Below, piece by piece: positions 45,414 to 54,283 of a stretch of 64,000 nt of DNA. Below the pieces are notes generated by a model. That model saw nothing but the letters and a program-made list of their open reading frames with translations, was not told where the DNA came from and did not search any database. This stretch comes from Streptomyces sp. MMG1533 (GTDB taxonomy: Bacteria; Actinomycetota; Actinomycetes; Streptomycetales; Streptomycetaceae), in NCBI RefSeq assembly GCF_001279775.1, contig NZ_LGDG01000213.1, positions 244,102 through 308,101 on the forward strand. The letters run 5' to 3'. A program made the translations under genes and the position numbers. Within the stretch, counting starts at the first letter, position 1, and each line of letters starts with the position of its first letter.

Positions 45414-47069
45414 ATGAAGAGACGGATCATCATGTCCATGCTCGCAGGAGCGACCCTCCTGGCGAGCACCCTCCTCGGAGCGGTACCCGCCCAGTCCGCG
45501 GAGGTCCCCGCCCAGTCCGCCGAGGTCCCCGCCCAATCCGCCGGCGACCCTGCCCAGTTGGCCGAAGTCCCGGCCGAGTTCGGCAGCGACTGGCACGACC
45601 CCATCACGGCAGCGCCACCCGTCACCAGGCCCTCCGGCAAGTCCTGCCAAGTCACCGTGGCCGAGGCCCAGTTCCGAGACTTCACGCCCTACAAGGGCAC
45701 GTACACACCGCCGGACGGCTGCGGCGACAGCTGGAGCAAGGTCGTGCTGCGCATGGACGGCAAGGTCAAGGGGCGGCAGTTCGACCGGCTCGGCTATCTC
45801 CATGTGGGCGGAGTCGAGATCTTCCGCACGTCCACGCCCCAGCCCTCGCCCGACGGCATCGAGTGGTCCGTCGAGAAGGACGTGACGCGCTACAGCAAAA
45901 CCCTCCGCGGCAGCCAGGACGTCGAGATGCTCATCGGGAACGTCGTCGACGACACGTACACCGGAATCATCGACGTCAAGGTCACCCTGACGTTCTACGC
46001 GGGCAGGCCGGCCGCCGCGCCCGATCGGGTCCTGACCCTCGACGACCGATCCACCCTCACCACCCCGCGCAACAGCGAACGCATCCTCGCCGAGGTGTAC
46101 GCCACCGGCTCCGGCGGCGGCTGTGAAGAGTACTGGTACCTGACGGTCCCCGACGACGCCCCGTACTCCTGCCATGCCGCCGGCGGCCCCTACCGCGAGG
46201 TCCAGATCAAGGTCGACGGGCAACTCGCGGGCATCGCCGCCCCGTTCCCGACCGTGTGGACCGGGGGCTGGTCCAACCCCTTCCTCTGGTACGTCGTTCC
46301 GGGACCGCGCGCCTTCGACATCAAGCCGATCGAATACGACCTGACGCCCTTCGCCGGCCTCCTCAACGACGGCCGACCGCACCGCGTCGAGGTCTCCGTC
46401 GTCGGCGTGCCCGAGGGGCAGAGCGGCTGGAGCACCCCGGTGAACGTCCTCGTCTGGCAGGACGCGAAGAGCGCGCACGTCACCGGCCGGCTCACCGCGC
46501 ACAAGGTCGGTGACCTCGCCAACTCCTCGACCTATGAACCCGGTTCGGAACACCGGGTGGACACCGAGGGTGACCACCGGCTGACCGTCGCCGGGTACGT
46601 CGACACCTCGCACGGCCGGGTGACGACCACCGTCAGCCGCTCCCTGGCGAACACCTCCACGCACCGCTGGACCGACGGCGAGACCATGGACGCGCTGGAC
46701 GCCACATGGACGGACGACGAGTCGGTCACCGTCGACGGAGGCGGGCCGGCCCGTACGACGCGCACGCGGCGGACGTACACGATGGACGGCACCACCACGC
46801 TCGGCGCGGCCGACCGGCTGCGCACCGTGCTGACCCTCGGTGACCGGGCCGCGGTCACGGAGTCGCTGGGTGGCCGGCGCATCGCCTGGTCGCGGCTCGA
46901 CGACGCCTACGCGGGCGACGCGACGTACACCGTGAACGTGCCGCGCGACCAGCGGCACGCGGTCGGAACCACCGGCGAGCGCTACCGCGTCCGGGGTTCG
47001 AGCGGCTGCCACGACCGCTCCCTGACCACCGTCCAGGGTGTGCTCACCGAGGATCGCAGCGGCTGCTGA
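45414..47069 (+). CDS. Secreted PNGase A-like protein (peptide-N4-asparagine amidase A domain)
   Basis: A 551-residue secreted protein. The signal peptide MKRRIIMSMLAGATLLASTLL runs straight into four VPAQSAE-type heptads (residues 24-51). The rest aligns with the PNGase A domain: FRDFTPYKGTYTPPDGCGDSW, DRLGYLHVGGVEIFRTSTPQP, GIEWSVEKDVTRYSKTL and PFLWYVVPGPRAFDIKPIEYDL. Plant and fungal relatives cleave N-glycans from glycopeptides. The bacterial substrate is not known; degradation of glycoproteins in soil is a sensible guess. Four or more cysteines suggest disulfides. Confidence 0.8.
   Translation: MKRRIIMSMLAGATLLASTLLGAVPAQSAEVPAQSAEVPAQSAGDPAQLAEVPAEFGSDWHDPITAAPPVTRPSGKSCQVTVAEAQFRDFTPYKGTYTPPDGCGDSWSKVVLRMDGKVKGRQFDRLGYLHVGGVEIFRTSTPQPSPDGIEWSVEKDVTRYSKTLRGSQDVEMLIGNVVDDTYTGIIDVKVTLTFYAGRPAAAPDRVLTLDDRSTLTTPRNSERILAEVYATGSGGGCEEYWYLTVPDDAPYSCHAAGGPYREVQIKVDGQLAGIAAPFPTVWTGGWSNPFLWYVVPGPRAFDIKPIEYDLTPFAGLLNDGRPHRVEVSVVGVPEGQSGWSTPVNVLVWQDAKSAHVTGRLTAHKVGDLANSSTYEPGSEHRVDTEGDHRLTVAGYVDTSHGRVTTTVSRSLANTSTHRWTDGETMDALDATWTDDESVTVDGGGPARTTRTRRTYTMDGTTTLGAADRLRTVLTLGDRAAVTESLGGRRIAWSRLDDAYAGDATYTVNVPRDQRHAVGTTGERYRVRGSSGCHDRSLTTVQGVLTEDRSGC
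45483..45566 (+). repeat. 21-base tandem repeat inside the PNGase A-like gene
   Basis: Four copies of a 21-base unit (consensus GTCCCCGCCCAGTCCGCCGA plus G), the middle two nearly identical, encoding VPAQSAE heptads just after the signal peptide; a fifth partial copy follows. A multiple of three, so copy number changes would keep the frame. Confidence 0.85.
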
Positions 47070-47166
47070 AGGGAGTTGTGTGCGATGGGTCACAAGTGGC
47101 GTGATTTACACGGCTGCAACGCGGCGGTCTTGTAGGCGATCAACGGCCCCTCCAGAGTGGTCGACA

Positions 47167-47182
47167 CGGAAACAGCTTTCCG
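47167..47182. promoter_or_regulatory. Short dyad upstream of the symporter gene
   Basis: CGGAAA-CAGC-TTTCCG, 6-base arms with a 4-base spacer, 58 bases before the symporter start. A possible operator or start of a leader hairpin. Confidence 0.35.
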
Positions 47183-47239
47183 CATCGCAGAAGTTCCGTC
47201 CCCGGCTTCTGTGTACCACCGTCCCCCCAAGGAGTGCCC

Positions 47240-48667
47240 GTGCCGCCGTCCGTCCCGTCCCTGCCGCGACGCGTCGCACGCATATTGCGTACCTCTCTCT
47301 TCGCGCAGGTCGCCTGCGCGCTGGTGCTCGGAATCGTCGTCGGAAAGCTGTGGCCCGACGTGGCCACGGATCTCCAGCCGCTCGGCGACGGTTTCACCCG
47401 GCTCATCAAGACGATCATCTCGCCGCTGGTGTTCTGCGTGGTCGTCGTCGGCATCGCCAAGGCCGGTGACCTGAAGGCGTTCGGCCGGATCGGGCTCAAG
47501 GCCCTGATCTGGTTCGAGGTCGCGAGCACGCTTGCCCTGCTCATCGGTCTCGTCGCCGCCAATGTCGTCCAGCCCGGCTCGGGGATGCACGTCGACCCGT
47601 CCACGCTCGACACCTCGGCGGTCGACGCGAAGACGGGCGGCGGTTCGCTGCCCTCGACGACCGAGTTCATCGTGAACGCGATTCCCACCAGTTTCATCGG
47701 CGCCTTCGCCGAGAACTCGCTGCTGCAAGTGCTCATCCTGGCCTGCCTGGTGGGCGCCGCGCTGCTCCACCTCGGGCACACCAAGGTGCCGCAGGTCCTG
47801 CCCGCCATCGAGCAGGCACAGGAGATCATCTTCGCGGTGGTCGGCTTCATCATGCGGCTCGCCCCGATCGCGGTGTTCGGTGCGATGGCCGTCCTGATCG
47901 GCCAGTACGGGCTCGGTGTGATCGAGACGTACGCCAAGCTGATCATCCTGTGCTACGTGGCCGCCGCGCTTTTCATCGTGCTGCTCGCCGTCGCCCTCAA
48001 GGCGGTCACCGGGCTCAGCCTCTGGAAGTTCGTCCGCTACATCCGCGAGGAGATACTCCTCGCGCTCGGCACCGCCTCCACCGAGTCCGTCATGCCGCGC
48101 GTGATGCAGAAGCTGCGCAAGGCCGGTGCCCGCGACGACGCGGTCGGCCTGGTGCTGCCGACGGGGTACTCCTTCAACCTCGACGGCGCCTCGCTCTACC
48201 TGTCCATCGGCACGCTGTTCATCGCCCAGGCCGTCGGCGTGGACCTGAGCCTGAGCCAGCAGATCACCGTGGTCCTCGTGCTGATGCTCACCAGCAAGGG
48301 CATGGCGGGCATCCCCGGTTCGGCCTTCCTCGCCCTGTCCGCGACCGCCTCCTCGCTGGGCGCCATCCCCGCGGGCGCCGTCGCCCTGCTGCTCGGCGTG
48401 GACCGGATCATGGACTCGATGCGCGTCGTGACGAATCTGCTCGGCAACTGCGTCGCCGTCTTCGCCGTCTCCCGCTGGGAGGGTGCGCTGGACGCCGACA
48501 AGGCGAAGAAGGTCCTGGACGGCGAGATCGCGCCGGCGGCGGACGGCGACGAGGGTGAGCCGACGGCAGTCGCCGAGGGTGAGCCGACGGTCGTCGCCGA
48601 GGACGGGGAGCACCTTTCTGCCGTACCCGCCCAGTCGTCCAAGGAGCCGGCCCCCGAGGCCGGTTGA
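47240..48667 (+). CDS. Dicarboxylate/amino acid:cation symporter (DctA/GltP family)
   Basis: A 475-residue secondary transporter of the DAACS family with eight helices and two re-entrant loops. Seen: LIKTIISPLVFCVVVVGI, ENSLLQVLILACLVG, the hairpin-1 serine-rich GTASTESVMPRVM, LPTGYSFNLDGASLYLSIGTLFIAQA and hairpin-2 SKGMAGIPGSAFLALSAT, then DRIMDSMRVVTNLLGNCVAVF with the substrate-binding Asp/Arg/Asn. It imports C4-dicarboxylates or acidic amino acids with Na+ or H+. GTG at 47240 is preferred since AAGGAG at 47229-47234 is 5 bases upstream. The tail has two EGEPT repeats. Confidence 0.93.
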   Translation: MPPSVPSLPRRVARILRTSLFAQVACALVLGIVVGKLWPDVATDLQPLGDGFTRLIKTIISPLVFCVVVVGIAKAGDLKAFGRIGLKALIWFEVASTLALLIGLVAANVVQPGSGMHVDPSTLDTSAVDAKTGGGSLPSTTEFIVNAIPTSFIGAFAENSLLQVLILACLVGAALLHLGHTKVPQVLPAIEQAQEIIFAVVGFIMRLAPIAVFGAMAVLIGQYGLGVIETYAKLIILCYVAAALFIVLLAVALKAVTGLSLWKFVRYIREEILLALGTASTESVMPRVMQKLRKAGARDDAVGLVLPTGYSFNLDGASLYLSIGTLFIAQAVGVDLSLSQQITVVLVLMLTSKGMAGIPGSAFLALSATASSLGAIPAGAVALLLGVDRIMDSMRVVTNLLGNCVAVFAVSRWEGALDADKAKKVLDGEIAPAADGDEGEPTAVAEGEPTVVAEDGEHLSAVPAQSSKEPAPEAG

Positions 48668-48684
48668 CGACAGCTGCACCCATA

Positions 48685-48728
48685 GGTCGCGGCCGCCGCT
48701 CCAGCAGTACGGAGCGGCGGCCGCGACC
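48685..48728. terminator. Strong 18-base-pair hairpin after the symporter gene
   Basis: GGTCGCGGCCGCCGCTCC (48685-48702) and GGAGCGGCGGCCGCGACC (48711-48728) pair perfectly around an 8-base loop, 18 bases after the stop. It is also downstream of the convergent MarR gene, so it can serve both. Confidence 0.85.
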
Positions 48729-48803
48729 CGTTTCTCGGCAGCCCGGCCGCGACCCGTTTCTCAGCAGCCCCGACCGCGACCCGTTTCTCAGCAGCCCCGA
48801 CCG
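48720..48803. repeat. 26/27-base tandem repeat between symporter and MarR genes
   Basis: CCGCGACCCGTTTCTC followed by a CAGCCCCGA-type end occurs three times (units of 26, 27 and 27 bases) plus a partial fourth; the right end lies inside the last codons of the MarR gene. The first unit starts within the right arm of the terminator hairpin. Confidence 0.8.
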
Positions 48804-49243
48804 CGCTCCGGCATGCCGTCCACCAGCGTGTCCAACAGCCCGCCCAGCACCTCGCGCTGGTCGCTCGTCAGTGGTGCCAGGATCTCCTCCGCGGCGGCCC
48901 GGCGCGCACCTCGTAGCTCGCGCAGTGCCTTGTGCCCGTCGTCGGTGAGCTCGATGCGGATCACCCGGCGGTTGGTCGGGTCGGGGACCCGCCGCACTTT
49001 GCTGCTCGCCTCCAGCCCGTCGACAAGCGTCGTCACGGCGCGGGGCACCACCTCCAGCCGTTCGGCGAGGTCGGCCATGCGGGGCGGCGAGTCGCAGTGC
49101 GCGAGGGTGCGCAGCAGCCGGGACTGGGCCGGGGTGACGCCGAGTCCGCGCCGCTCCAGGTGGTGCTTCTGGATCCGGTGCAAGCGACGGGTGAGCCGCA
49201 GCAGCTGCTCGGCGAGCAGGCCGTCGGGATCGGGGGTGGTCAT
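48788..49243 (-). CDS. MarR-family transcriptional regulator
   Basis: A 151-residue MarR regulator: HLERRGLGVTPAQSRLLRTLAHC, DSPPRMADLAERLEVVPRAVTTLVDGLE (helix-turn-helix, about 55-80), wing VRRVPDPTNRRVIRIELTDDG, and a C-terminal dimerisation helix. Divergent from an ABC exporter gene 94 bases away, with two dyads between, so it probably represses the exporter until a drug-like ligand binds. Confidence 0.92.
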   Translation of the reverse strand: MTTPDPDGLLAEQLLRLTRRLHRIQKHHLERRGLGVTPAQSRLLRTLAHCDSPPRMADLAERLEVVPRAVTTLVDGLEASSKVRRVPDPTNRRVIRIELTDDGHKALRELRGARRAAAEEILAPLTSDQREVLGGLLDTLVDGMPERGRGC

Positions 49244-49247
49244 ACGG

Positions 49248-49292
49248 GAACAATATCAGGACCATGTTCATTGTGAGCATAGGTAACAATGA
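49248..49292. promoter_or_regulatory. Two dyads in the marR/ABC exporter intergenic region
   Basis: GAACA-N12-TGTTC (49248-49269) and TCATTGT-N11-ACAATGA (49268-49292) adjoin each other in an AT-rich patch, placed over the probable promoters of both genes. They are likely MarR operators. Confidence 0.55.
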
Positions 49293-49336
49293 GCTAAGCT
49301 CCGTCAGTCTTCACCACCTCACCCTCCGTAGGAGCC

Positions 49337-51139
49337 ATGCCCCGCGACGACATCAAGTGGACCCCTTCTCCCGGCACCTCGACCGACGAACCCCGGCAGG
49401 TGCGCCGCATCCTCAAGCTCTTCAAGCCCTATCGCGGCCGGCTCGCGGTCGTCGGCCTGCTGGTCGGCGCCTCGTCGCTGGTCACCGTGGCGACCCCGTT
49501 CCTGCTGAAGGAGACGCTGGACGTCGCCATCCCCGAGGGCCGCACCGGCCTGCTGAGCCTGCTCGCGCTCGGCATGGTCCTCAGCGCCGTCCTCACCAGC
49601 GTCTTCGGCGTACTGCAGACCCTGATCTCCACCACGGTCGGCCAGCGCGTCATGCACGACCTGCGCACCGCCGTCTACGGCCGCCTGCAGCGCATGTCCC
49701 TCGCCTTCTTCACGCGCACGCGCACCGGCGAGGTCCAGTCCCGCATCGCCAACGACATCGGCGGCATGCAGGCCACCGTCACCTCGACCGCCACCTCCCT
49801 GGTCTCCAACCTGACCAGCGTGGTCGCCACGATCGTCGCGATGATCGCCCTCGACTGGCGCCTGACCGTCGTCTCCCTGCTTCTGCTGCCGGTCTTCGTG
49901 TGGATCAGCCGCCGGGTCGGCAACGAGCGCAAGAAGATCACCACCCAGCGCCAGAAGCAGATGGCCGCGATGGCCGCGACCGTCACCGAGTCGCTGTCGG
50001 TCAGCGGGATCCTGCTCGGCCGCACGATGGGCCGTTCCGACTCGCTCACCAGGTCCTTCTCCGACGAGTCCGAGCAGCTGGTCGACCTCGAAGTCCGGTC
50101 GAACATGGCCGGCCGCTGGCGCATGGCCGTCATCTCGATCGTGATGGCGGCCATGCCCGCAGTCATCTACTGGACCGCGGGCCTCGCGCTCCAGACCGGC
50201 GGCACCGAGATCTCCATCGGCACCATCGTCGCCTTCGTCTCGCTCCAGCAGGGCCTGTTCCGCCCGGCCGTCAGTCTGCTGTCGACCGGTGTCCAGATCC
50301 AGACCTCGCTCGCGCTCTTCCAGCGCATCTTCGAGTATCTCGACCTGCCGATAGACATCACCGAGCGCGAGCAGCCGGTCCGTCTCGACTCCGTCAAGGG
50401 CGAGATCCGCTTCGAGAACGTCGAGTTCCGGTACGACGAGAAGAGCGGCCCCGTCCTCGACGGCATCGACGTCACCGTCCCCGCGGGCGGCAGCCTCGCC
50501 GTCGTCGGACCTACCGGCGCGGGCAAGTCCACCCTCGGCTATCTCGTGCCGCGGCTCTACGACGTGACGGGCGGCCGCCTCACCCTCGACGGGGTCGACG
50601 TCCGCGACCTCGACTTCGACACCCTCGCGCGGGCGGTCGGGGTCGTCTCGCAGGAGACGTACCTCTTCCACGCCACGGTCGCGGAGAACCTGCGCTTCGC
50701 CAAGCCGGACGCCACCGACGAGGAGATCCGGCAGGCGGCGAAGGCGGCCCAGATCCACGACCACATCGCGTCCCTGCCCGACGGCTACGACACGGTCGTC
50801 GGTGAGCGAGGCCACCGTTTCTCCGGCGGCGAGAAGCAGCGGCTGGCCATTGCCCGCACGATCCTGCGCGACCCGCCGGTCCTGATCCTCGACGAGGCGA
50901 CCAGCGCCCTGGACACCCGCACCGAACACGCGGTCCAGGAGGCCATCGACGCGCTCTCCGCCAACCGCACCACGCTCACCATCGCGCACCGGCTGTCCAC
51001 CATTCGGGGTGCCGACCAGATCGTGGTCCTGGACGCCGGGAGCGTCGCCGAACGGGGCACGCACGAGGAGCTGTTGGAGCAGGGCGGGCGGTATGCGGCG
51101 CTGGTCCGTCGGGACGCCCGACTGGAGCCGACAAGATGA
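49337..51139 (+). CDS. ABC exporter, fused TMD-NBD (multidrug/lipid type)
   Basis: A 600-residue exporter predicted to work as a homodimer: both Walker A GPTGAGKST and signature FSGGEKQRLAIAR are canonical, with Walker B VLILDEATSALD and switch histidine in TIAHRLSTI. Six transmembrane helices lie within about 40-330. The N-terminal tail contains WTPSPGTSTDEPRQVRRILKLFKPYRG. It should be controlled by the divergent MarR protein. Confidence 0.94.
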   Translation: MPRDDIKWTPSPGTSTDEPRQVRRILKLFKPYRGRLAVVGLLVGASSLVTVATPFLLKETLDVAIPEGRTGLLSLLALGMVLSAVLTSVFGVLQTLISTTVGQRVMHDLRTAVYGRLQRMSLAFFTRTRTGEVQSRIANDIGGMQATVTSTATSLVSNLTSVVATIVAMIALDWRLTVVSLLLLPVFVWISRRVGNERKKITTQRQKQMAAMAATVTESLSVSGILLGRTMGRSDSLTRSFSDESEQLVDLEVRSNMAGRWRMAVISIVMAAMPAVIYWTAGLALQTGGTEISIGTIVAFVSLQQGLFRPAVSLLSTGVQIQTSLALFQRIFEYLDLPIDITEREQPVRLDSVKGEIRFENVEFRYDEKSGPVLDGIDVTVPAGGSLAVVGPTGAGKSTLGYLVPRLYDVTGGRLTLDGVDVRDLDFDTLARAVGVVSQETYLFHATVAENLRFAKPDATDEEIRQAAKAAQIHDHIASLPDGYDTVVGERGHRFSGGEKQRLAIARTILRDPPVLILDEATSALDTRTEHAVQEAIDALSANRTTLTIAHRLSTIRGADQIVVLDAGSVAERGTHEELLEQGGRYAALVRRDARLEPTR

Positions 51140-51182
51140 CGATATGCCGGGTTTGTATGCTTTAACGGGTTACTGTGCCCGC

Positions 51183-52025
51183 ATGCACACGAACACTCCG
51201 CCACGGAGCACGATTCGACTGACGCGCCGGGGCCGTGTCGCCCTCATCGCGACCGGGGCCGTCGTGGCCGGCACCGCCGTGGCGGTGCCGCTGCTGAGCC
51301 TGGGCGGCGACGGGGAGACCAAGCCCAAGACACTGGTCATCCCGGAGGGCTGGCGGGCCGGCCAGGTCTACGAGGCTCTCGACAAAGCCCTCTCCCTGCC
51401 CGCCGGATCTGCCAAGAAATCCCTGGCCAAGGCCAACCTGAAGCTGCCGAACGACGCGGAGGGCAACCCGGAGGGGTACCTCTTCCCGGCGACGTACCCG
51501 CTCCAGGAGAAGGCGACTGCGGAGCGGATGCTGTCGTTCATGGTCGACACCGCGAACAAGAAGTTCAACGGTGCCCCCATCGCGGCGGGCGCGCAGCGCA
51601 ACGCCATGAACGTCTACCAGGCGGTCACCATCGCGAGCATCGTCCAGGCCGAGGCGGCCACCAAGGCGGACATGGGGAAGGTGGCCCGGGTCGTCTTCAA
51701 CCGGCTGGAGCGGGGCATGCCGTTGCAGATGGACTCCACCCTCAACTACGCGCTGAACCGCTCCACGCTGAAGACCAGCGCCGCCGACACGCGCATCGAG
51801 AGCCCCTACAACTCTTACCAGCGCATGGGCCTGCCGCCGACTCCCATCGGCAATCCGGGCGAGGACGCGATGCGCGCCGCCATCAGCCCGACCCCGGGCG
51901 ACTGGCTGTACTTCGTCACGGTCAAGCCCGGCGACACCCGCTTCACCGCCGACTACGCGCAGCACCAGCGCAACGTCGCGGAGTTCAACGCCCGCCAGAA
52001 GGCGAGCCTGAAGGCCACCCGCTGA
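51183..52025 (+). CDS. mltG: Endolytic transglycosylase MltG-like protein
   Basis: A 280-residue YceG/MltG-domain protein with one N-terminal helix (about 20-42). It cleaves nascent glycan strands to end peptidoglycan polymerisation. Seen: LVIPEGWRAGQVYEAL, PEGYLFPATYPLQ, TIASIVQAEAATKADMGKVARVVFNRLERGMPLQ split over the active site, SPYNSYQRMGLPPTPIGNPG and GDWLYFVTVKPGDTRF. It is shorter than most MltG proteins and, where E. coli has the acidic pair EKE, has QAE; one glutamate is kept. This is a second, accessory MltG-like type. Confidence 0.85.
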   Translation: MHTNTPPRSTIRLTRRGRVALIATGAVVAGTAVAVPLLSLGGDGETKPKTLVIPEGWRAGQVYEALDKALSLPAGSAKKSLAKANLKLPNDAEGNPEGYLFPATYPLQEKATAERMLSFMVDTANKKFNGAPIAAGAQRNAMNVYQAVTIASIVQAEAATKADMGKVARVVFNRLERGMPLQMDSTLNYALNRSTLKTSAADTRIESPYNSYQRMGLPPTPIGNPGEDAMRAAISPTPGDWLYFVTVKPGDTRFTADYAQHQRNVAEFNARQKASLKATR

Positions 52026-52037
52026 CCGCGGGGGCCG

Positions 52038-53114
52038 TCACGCGGCGACCGGTTCCTCCGCCAGCAGTCGCCTGATGTCGCGTACGGCGGCACGGCCCGC
52101 CCGGTTGGCGCCGATGGTGCTCGCCGACGGGCCGTAGCCGACAAGGTGGATCCGCCGGTCCGCGAGGGCACGTGTGCCCTCGACGCGGATTCCGCCGCCG
52201 GGCTCGCGCAGCTTCAGCGGCGCCAGATGGTCGATGGCGGCCCGGAAGCCGGTCGCCCACAGGATGACGTCGGCCTCCACGCGCCGCCCGTCGTTCCACT
52301 CCACACCGTCGGGTGTGATCCGGTCGAACATCGGGAGCCGGTCCAGGACCCCGTCCGCGATGCCCTGCCGGACCGCGTCGTTGAGCGGCAGCCCGGTCAC
52401 CGAGACGACACTCCTCGGCGCCAGCCCCTGCCGCACTCGCTCCTCGACGAGCGCCACCGCCGCCCGGCCCGCGTCCTCGTCGAAGGGACCCTCGCGGAAG
52501 ACGGGCGGCCGCCGGGTGACCCACGTGGTGGCGGCCGCGTGCCGAGCGATCTCCAGCAGATGCTGGGTGCCGGACGCGCCTCCGCCCACCACGACGACCC
52601 GCTGCCCGGCGAACTCCTCGGGCCCGGGGTACTGCGCGGTGTGCAACTGCCTTCCCCGGAAGGTCTCCTGGCCCGGATAACGCGGCCAGAACGGCCGGTC
52701 CCAGGTCCCGGTCGCGTTGATCAGCGCCCGCGTCGACCAGTTCCCCGCCGAGGTCTCCACGAGCAGCCGCCCGCCGGCGTCCTCACGCACGGCACGTACG
52801 TCGACGGGCCGCCGTACGCGCAGGTCGAAAGCCTGCTCGTAGGCGTCGAAGTACTCGCTGACGACGGCGGAGGACGGGCGGGCCGGATCGGCGTCCGTGA
52901 GTTCCATGCCGGGCAGCGCGTGCATCCCGTGCACCCTGCCGTACGTCAGCGACGGCCACCGGAACTGCCAGGCGCCGCCGGGCCCGGGGGAGTGGTCCAG
53001 CACCACGAAGTCGCGGTCCGGCTCGAAACCGGTGCGCCGCAGATGGAAGGCGGCGGCCAGTCCGGCCTGACCGGCGCCGATGACGACCACATCGACCTCG
53101 CGAATGTTGTTCAC
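52038..53114 (-). CDS. Flavin-containing monooxygenase-like NAD(P)/FAD oxidoreductase
   Basis: A 358-residue enzyme. FAD motif VVIGAGQAGLAAAFHLR (residues 10-26), the FMO fingerprint FRGRQLHTAQYPG and the NADPH motif VVVVGGGASGTQHLLE, then WATGFRAAID. It probably oxygenates a nucleophilic N or S atom or a ketone. The location directly before the sulfonate uptake operon on the same strand (downstream in transcription) hints at organosulfur use, but the gap and lack of a desulfonation motif leave that open. Confidence 0.88.
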   Translation of the reverse strand: MNNIREVDVVVIGAGQAGLAAAFHLRRTGFEPDRDFVVLDHSPGPGGAWQFRWPSLTYGRVHGMHALPGMELTDADPARPSSAVVSEYFDAYEQAFDLRVRRPVDVRAVREDAGGRLLVETSAGNWSTRALINATGTWDRPFWPRYPGQETFRGRQLHTAQYPGPEEFAGQRVVVVGGGASGTQHLLEIARHAAATTWVTRRPPVFREGPFDEDAGRAAVALVEERVRQGLAPRSVVSVTGLPLNDAVRQGIADGVLDRLPMFDRITPDGVEWNDGRRVEADVILWATGFRAAIDHLAPLKLREPGGGIRVEGTRALADRRIHLVGYGPSASTIGANRAGRAAVRDIRRLLAEEPVAA

Positions 53115-53168
53115 GGTTCTACTAACAGCGAGGTGGCTGTGGATCTTCCCGCGGGGCCGGTCATTCGT

Positions 53169-54194
53169 TCACGAGCCGCTGGAGGCCCGGGCCGCAGTGG
53201 TGGACGGCGGCAGGCCGCCGTTGAACCGTGTGTCCACGAAGCCGGCGAAGTCGACCTTGTGCGGAATGAGCTTCAGCTCGGTGAACGCGTCGGCGATCTC
53301 CTGCTCCGAGGCGACGAGCGGCTTGTCGACGGCGACGGAGATCCGCGTCGAGTTGGTCCGCTGCACCGAGGCCAGCGCCACCTCGTACGGCAGCCCGGTG
53401 TCCTTCGCCCAGACCTTCGCCCACTCCTCCTGATGGTCGTGGACCCAGGCCGTCGCACGCCGCAGCCGGTCCAGATAGTCCTTGATCGCGGCGGCCTTCT
53501 TCTTGTCCCCGAGCGCGCTCGGCGCCGCCACCTGGAAGGTCAGTCCGTTCGTCACACCCTCGCCGGTCGTCAGGATGCGGCCCTGCCCGCCCTGGAGGAT
53601 CTGCGAGGTGTACGGGTCCCAGACCGCCCATGCGTCGACCTTCCCGGACGTGAACGCGGCCAGCGCGTCGGCCGGCTGGAGGTACTTGACCTTGACGTCG
53701 CCGAGGCTCAGCCCGGCCGCCTCGAGGGAGGCGACCAGCTGGTAGTGCGCGGAGGAGCCCTGCGCCACGGCGACCGACCTGCCCTTGAGGTCCTGAGGCT
53801 TCGCCAGTTCGGAATCCTTCGGTACGAGGATGGCGTCGCCCTTGGAGGTGCCGTGCCACGCGGACACGACCTTGATCTTCGAACCGGCGCCGGCCGCGAA
53901 CACCGGCGGCGTGTTGCCGACGCCGCCGATGTCGACGGCCTTCGCGTTGACGGCTTCGAGCAGTGGCGGACCGGAGGTGAACGTGGACCACTTGATCTTG
54001 TAGTCGAGGTTCTCGAGCTCGCCCGCGGCACGCAGGATCGCCTCCGAACCGCCCTTCTGGTCACCGACGTTGAGCGTGAGGGAGCCCTTGCCGTCGGTGT
54101 CGCTCCCCGTCGAGGCGGCCGAGTTCCCGCCGCAGGCGGAGAGCAGCAGGGCGAGGGGGAGGAGCAGTGCGGCGGGGGCGAGGCGACGTCGCAT
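53169..54194 (-). CDS. ssuA: ABC transporter substrate-binding lipoprotein, aliphatic sulfonate type
   Basis: A 341-residue lipoprotein (lipobox LLSACGG, Cys21) of the SsuA/NMT1/NrtA group: LNVGDQKGGSEAILRAAGELENLDY, WSTFTSGPPLLEAVNAKAVDIGGVGNTPP, KGRSVAVAQGSSAHYQL, VKYLQPADALAAFTSGKVDAWAVWDPY split over the usual hinge. It should deliver sulfonates to the permease. Last gene of the ssuC-ssuB-ssuA order of transcription. Confidence 0.92.
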   Translation of the reverse strand: MRRRLAPAALLLPLALLLSACGGNSAASTGSDTDGKGSLTLNVGDQKGGSEAILRAAGELENLDYKIKWSTFTSGPPLLEAVNAKAVDIGGVGNTPPVFAAGAGSKIKVVSAWHGTSKGDAILVPKDSELAKPQDLKGRSVAVAQGSSAHYQLVASLEAAGLSLGDVKVKYLQPADALAAFTSGKVDAWAVWDPYTSQILQGGQGRILTTGEGVTNGLTFQVAAPSALGDKKKAAAIKDYLDRLRRATAWVHDHQEEWAKVWAKDTGLPYEVALASVQRTNSTRISVAVDKPLVASEQEIADAFTELKLIPHKVDFAGFVDTRFNGGLPPSTTAARASSGS

Positions 54195-54283
54195 GGTGGA
54201 TCCGTTCTGAGTGACTGAATGTGACTGAATGTGACTGAGGACGGCGGGTGTGCGTGGGGGGATGGTGGGGATGGCGCGGGAGT

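Noticed and set aside
45360..47093. Minus-strand frame opposite the PNGase A-like gene
   Set aside because: No recognisable domain, low-complexity Val/Gly/Asp composition, and the plus-strand gene has a signal peptide and clear family motifs.
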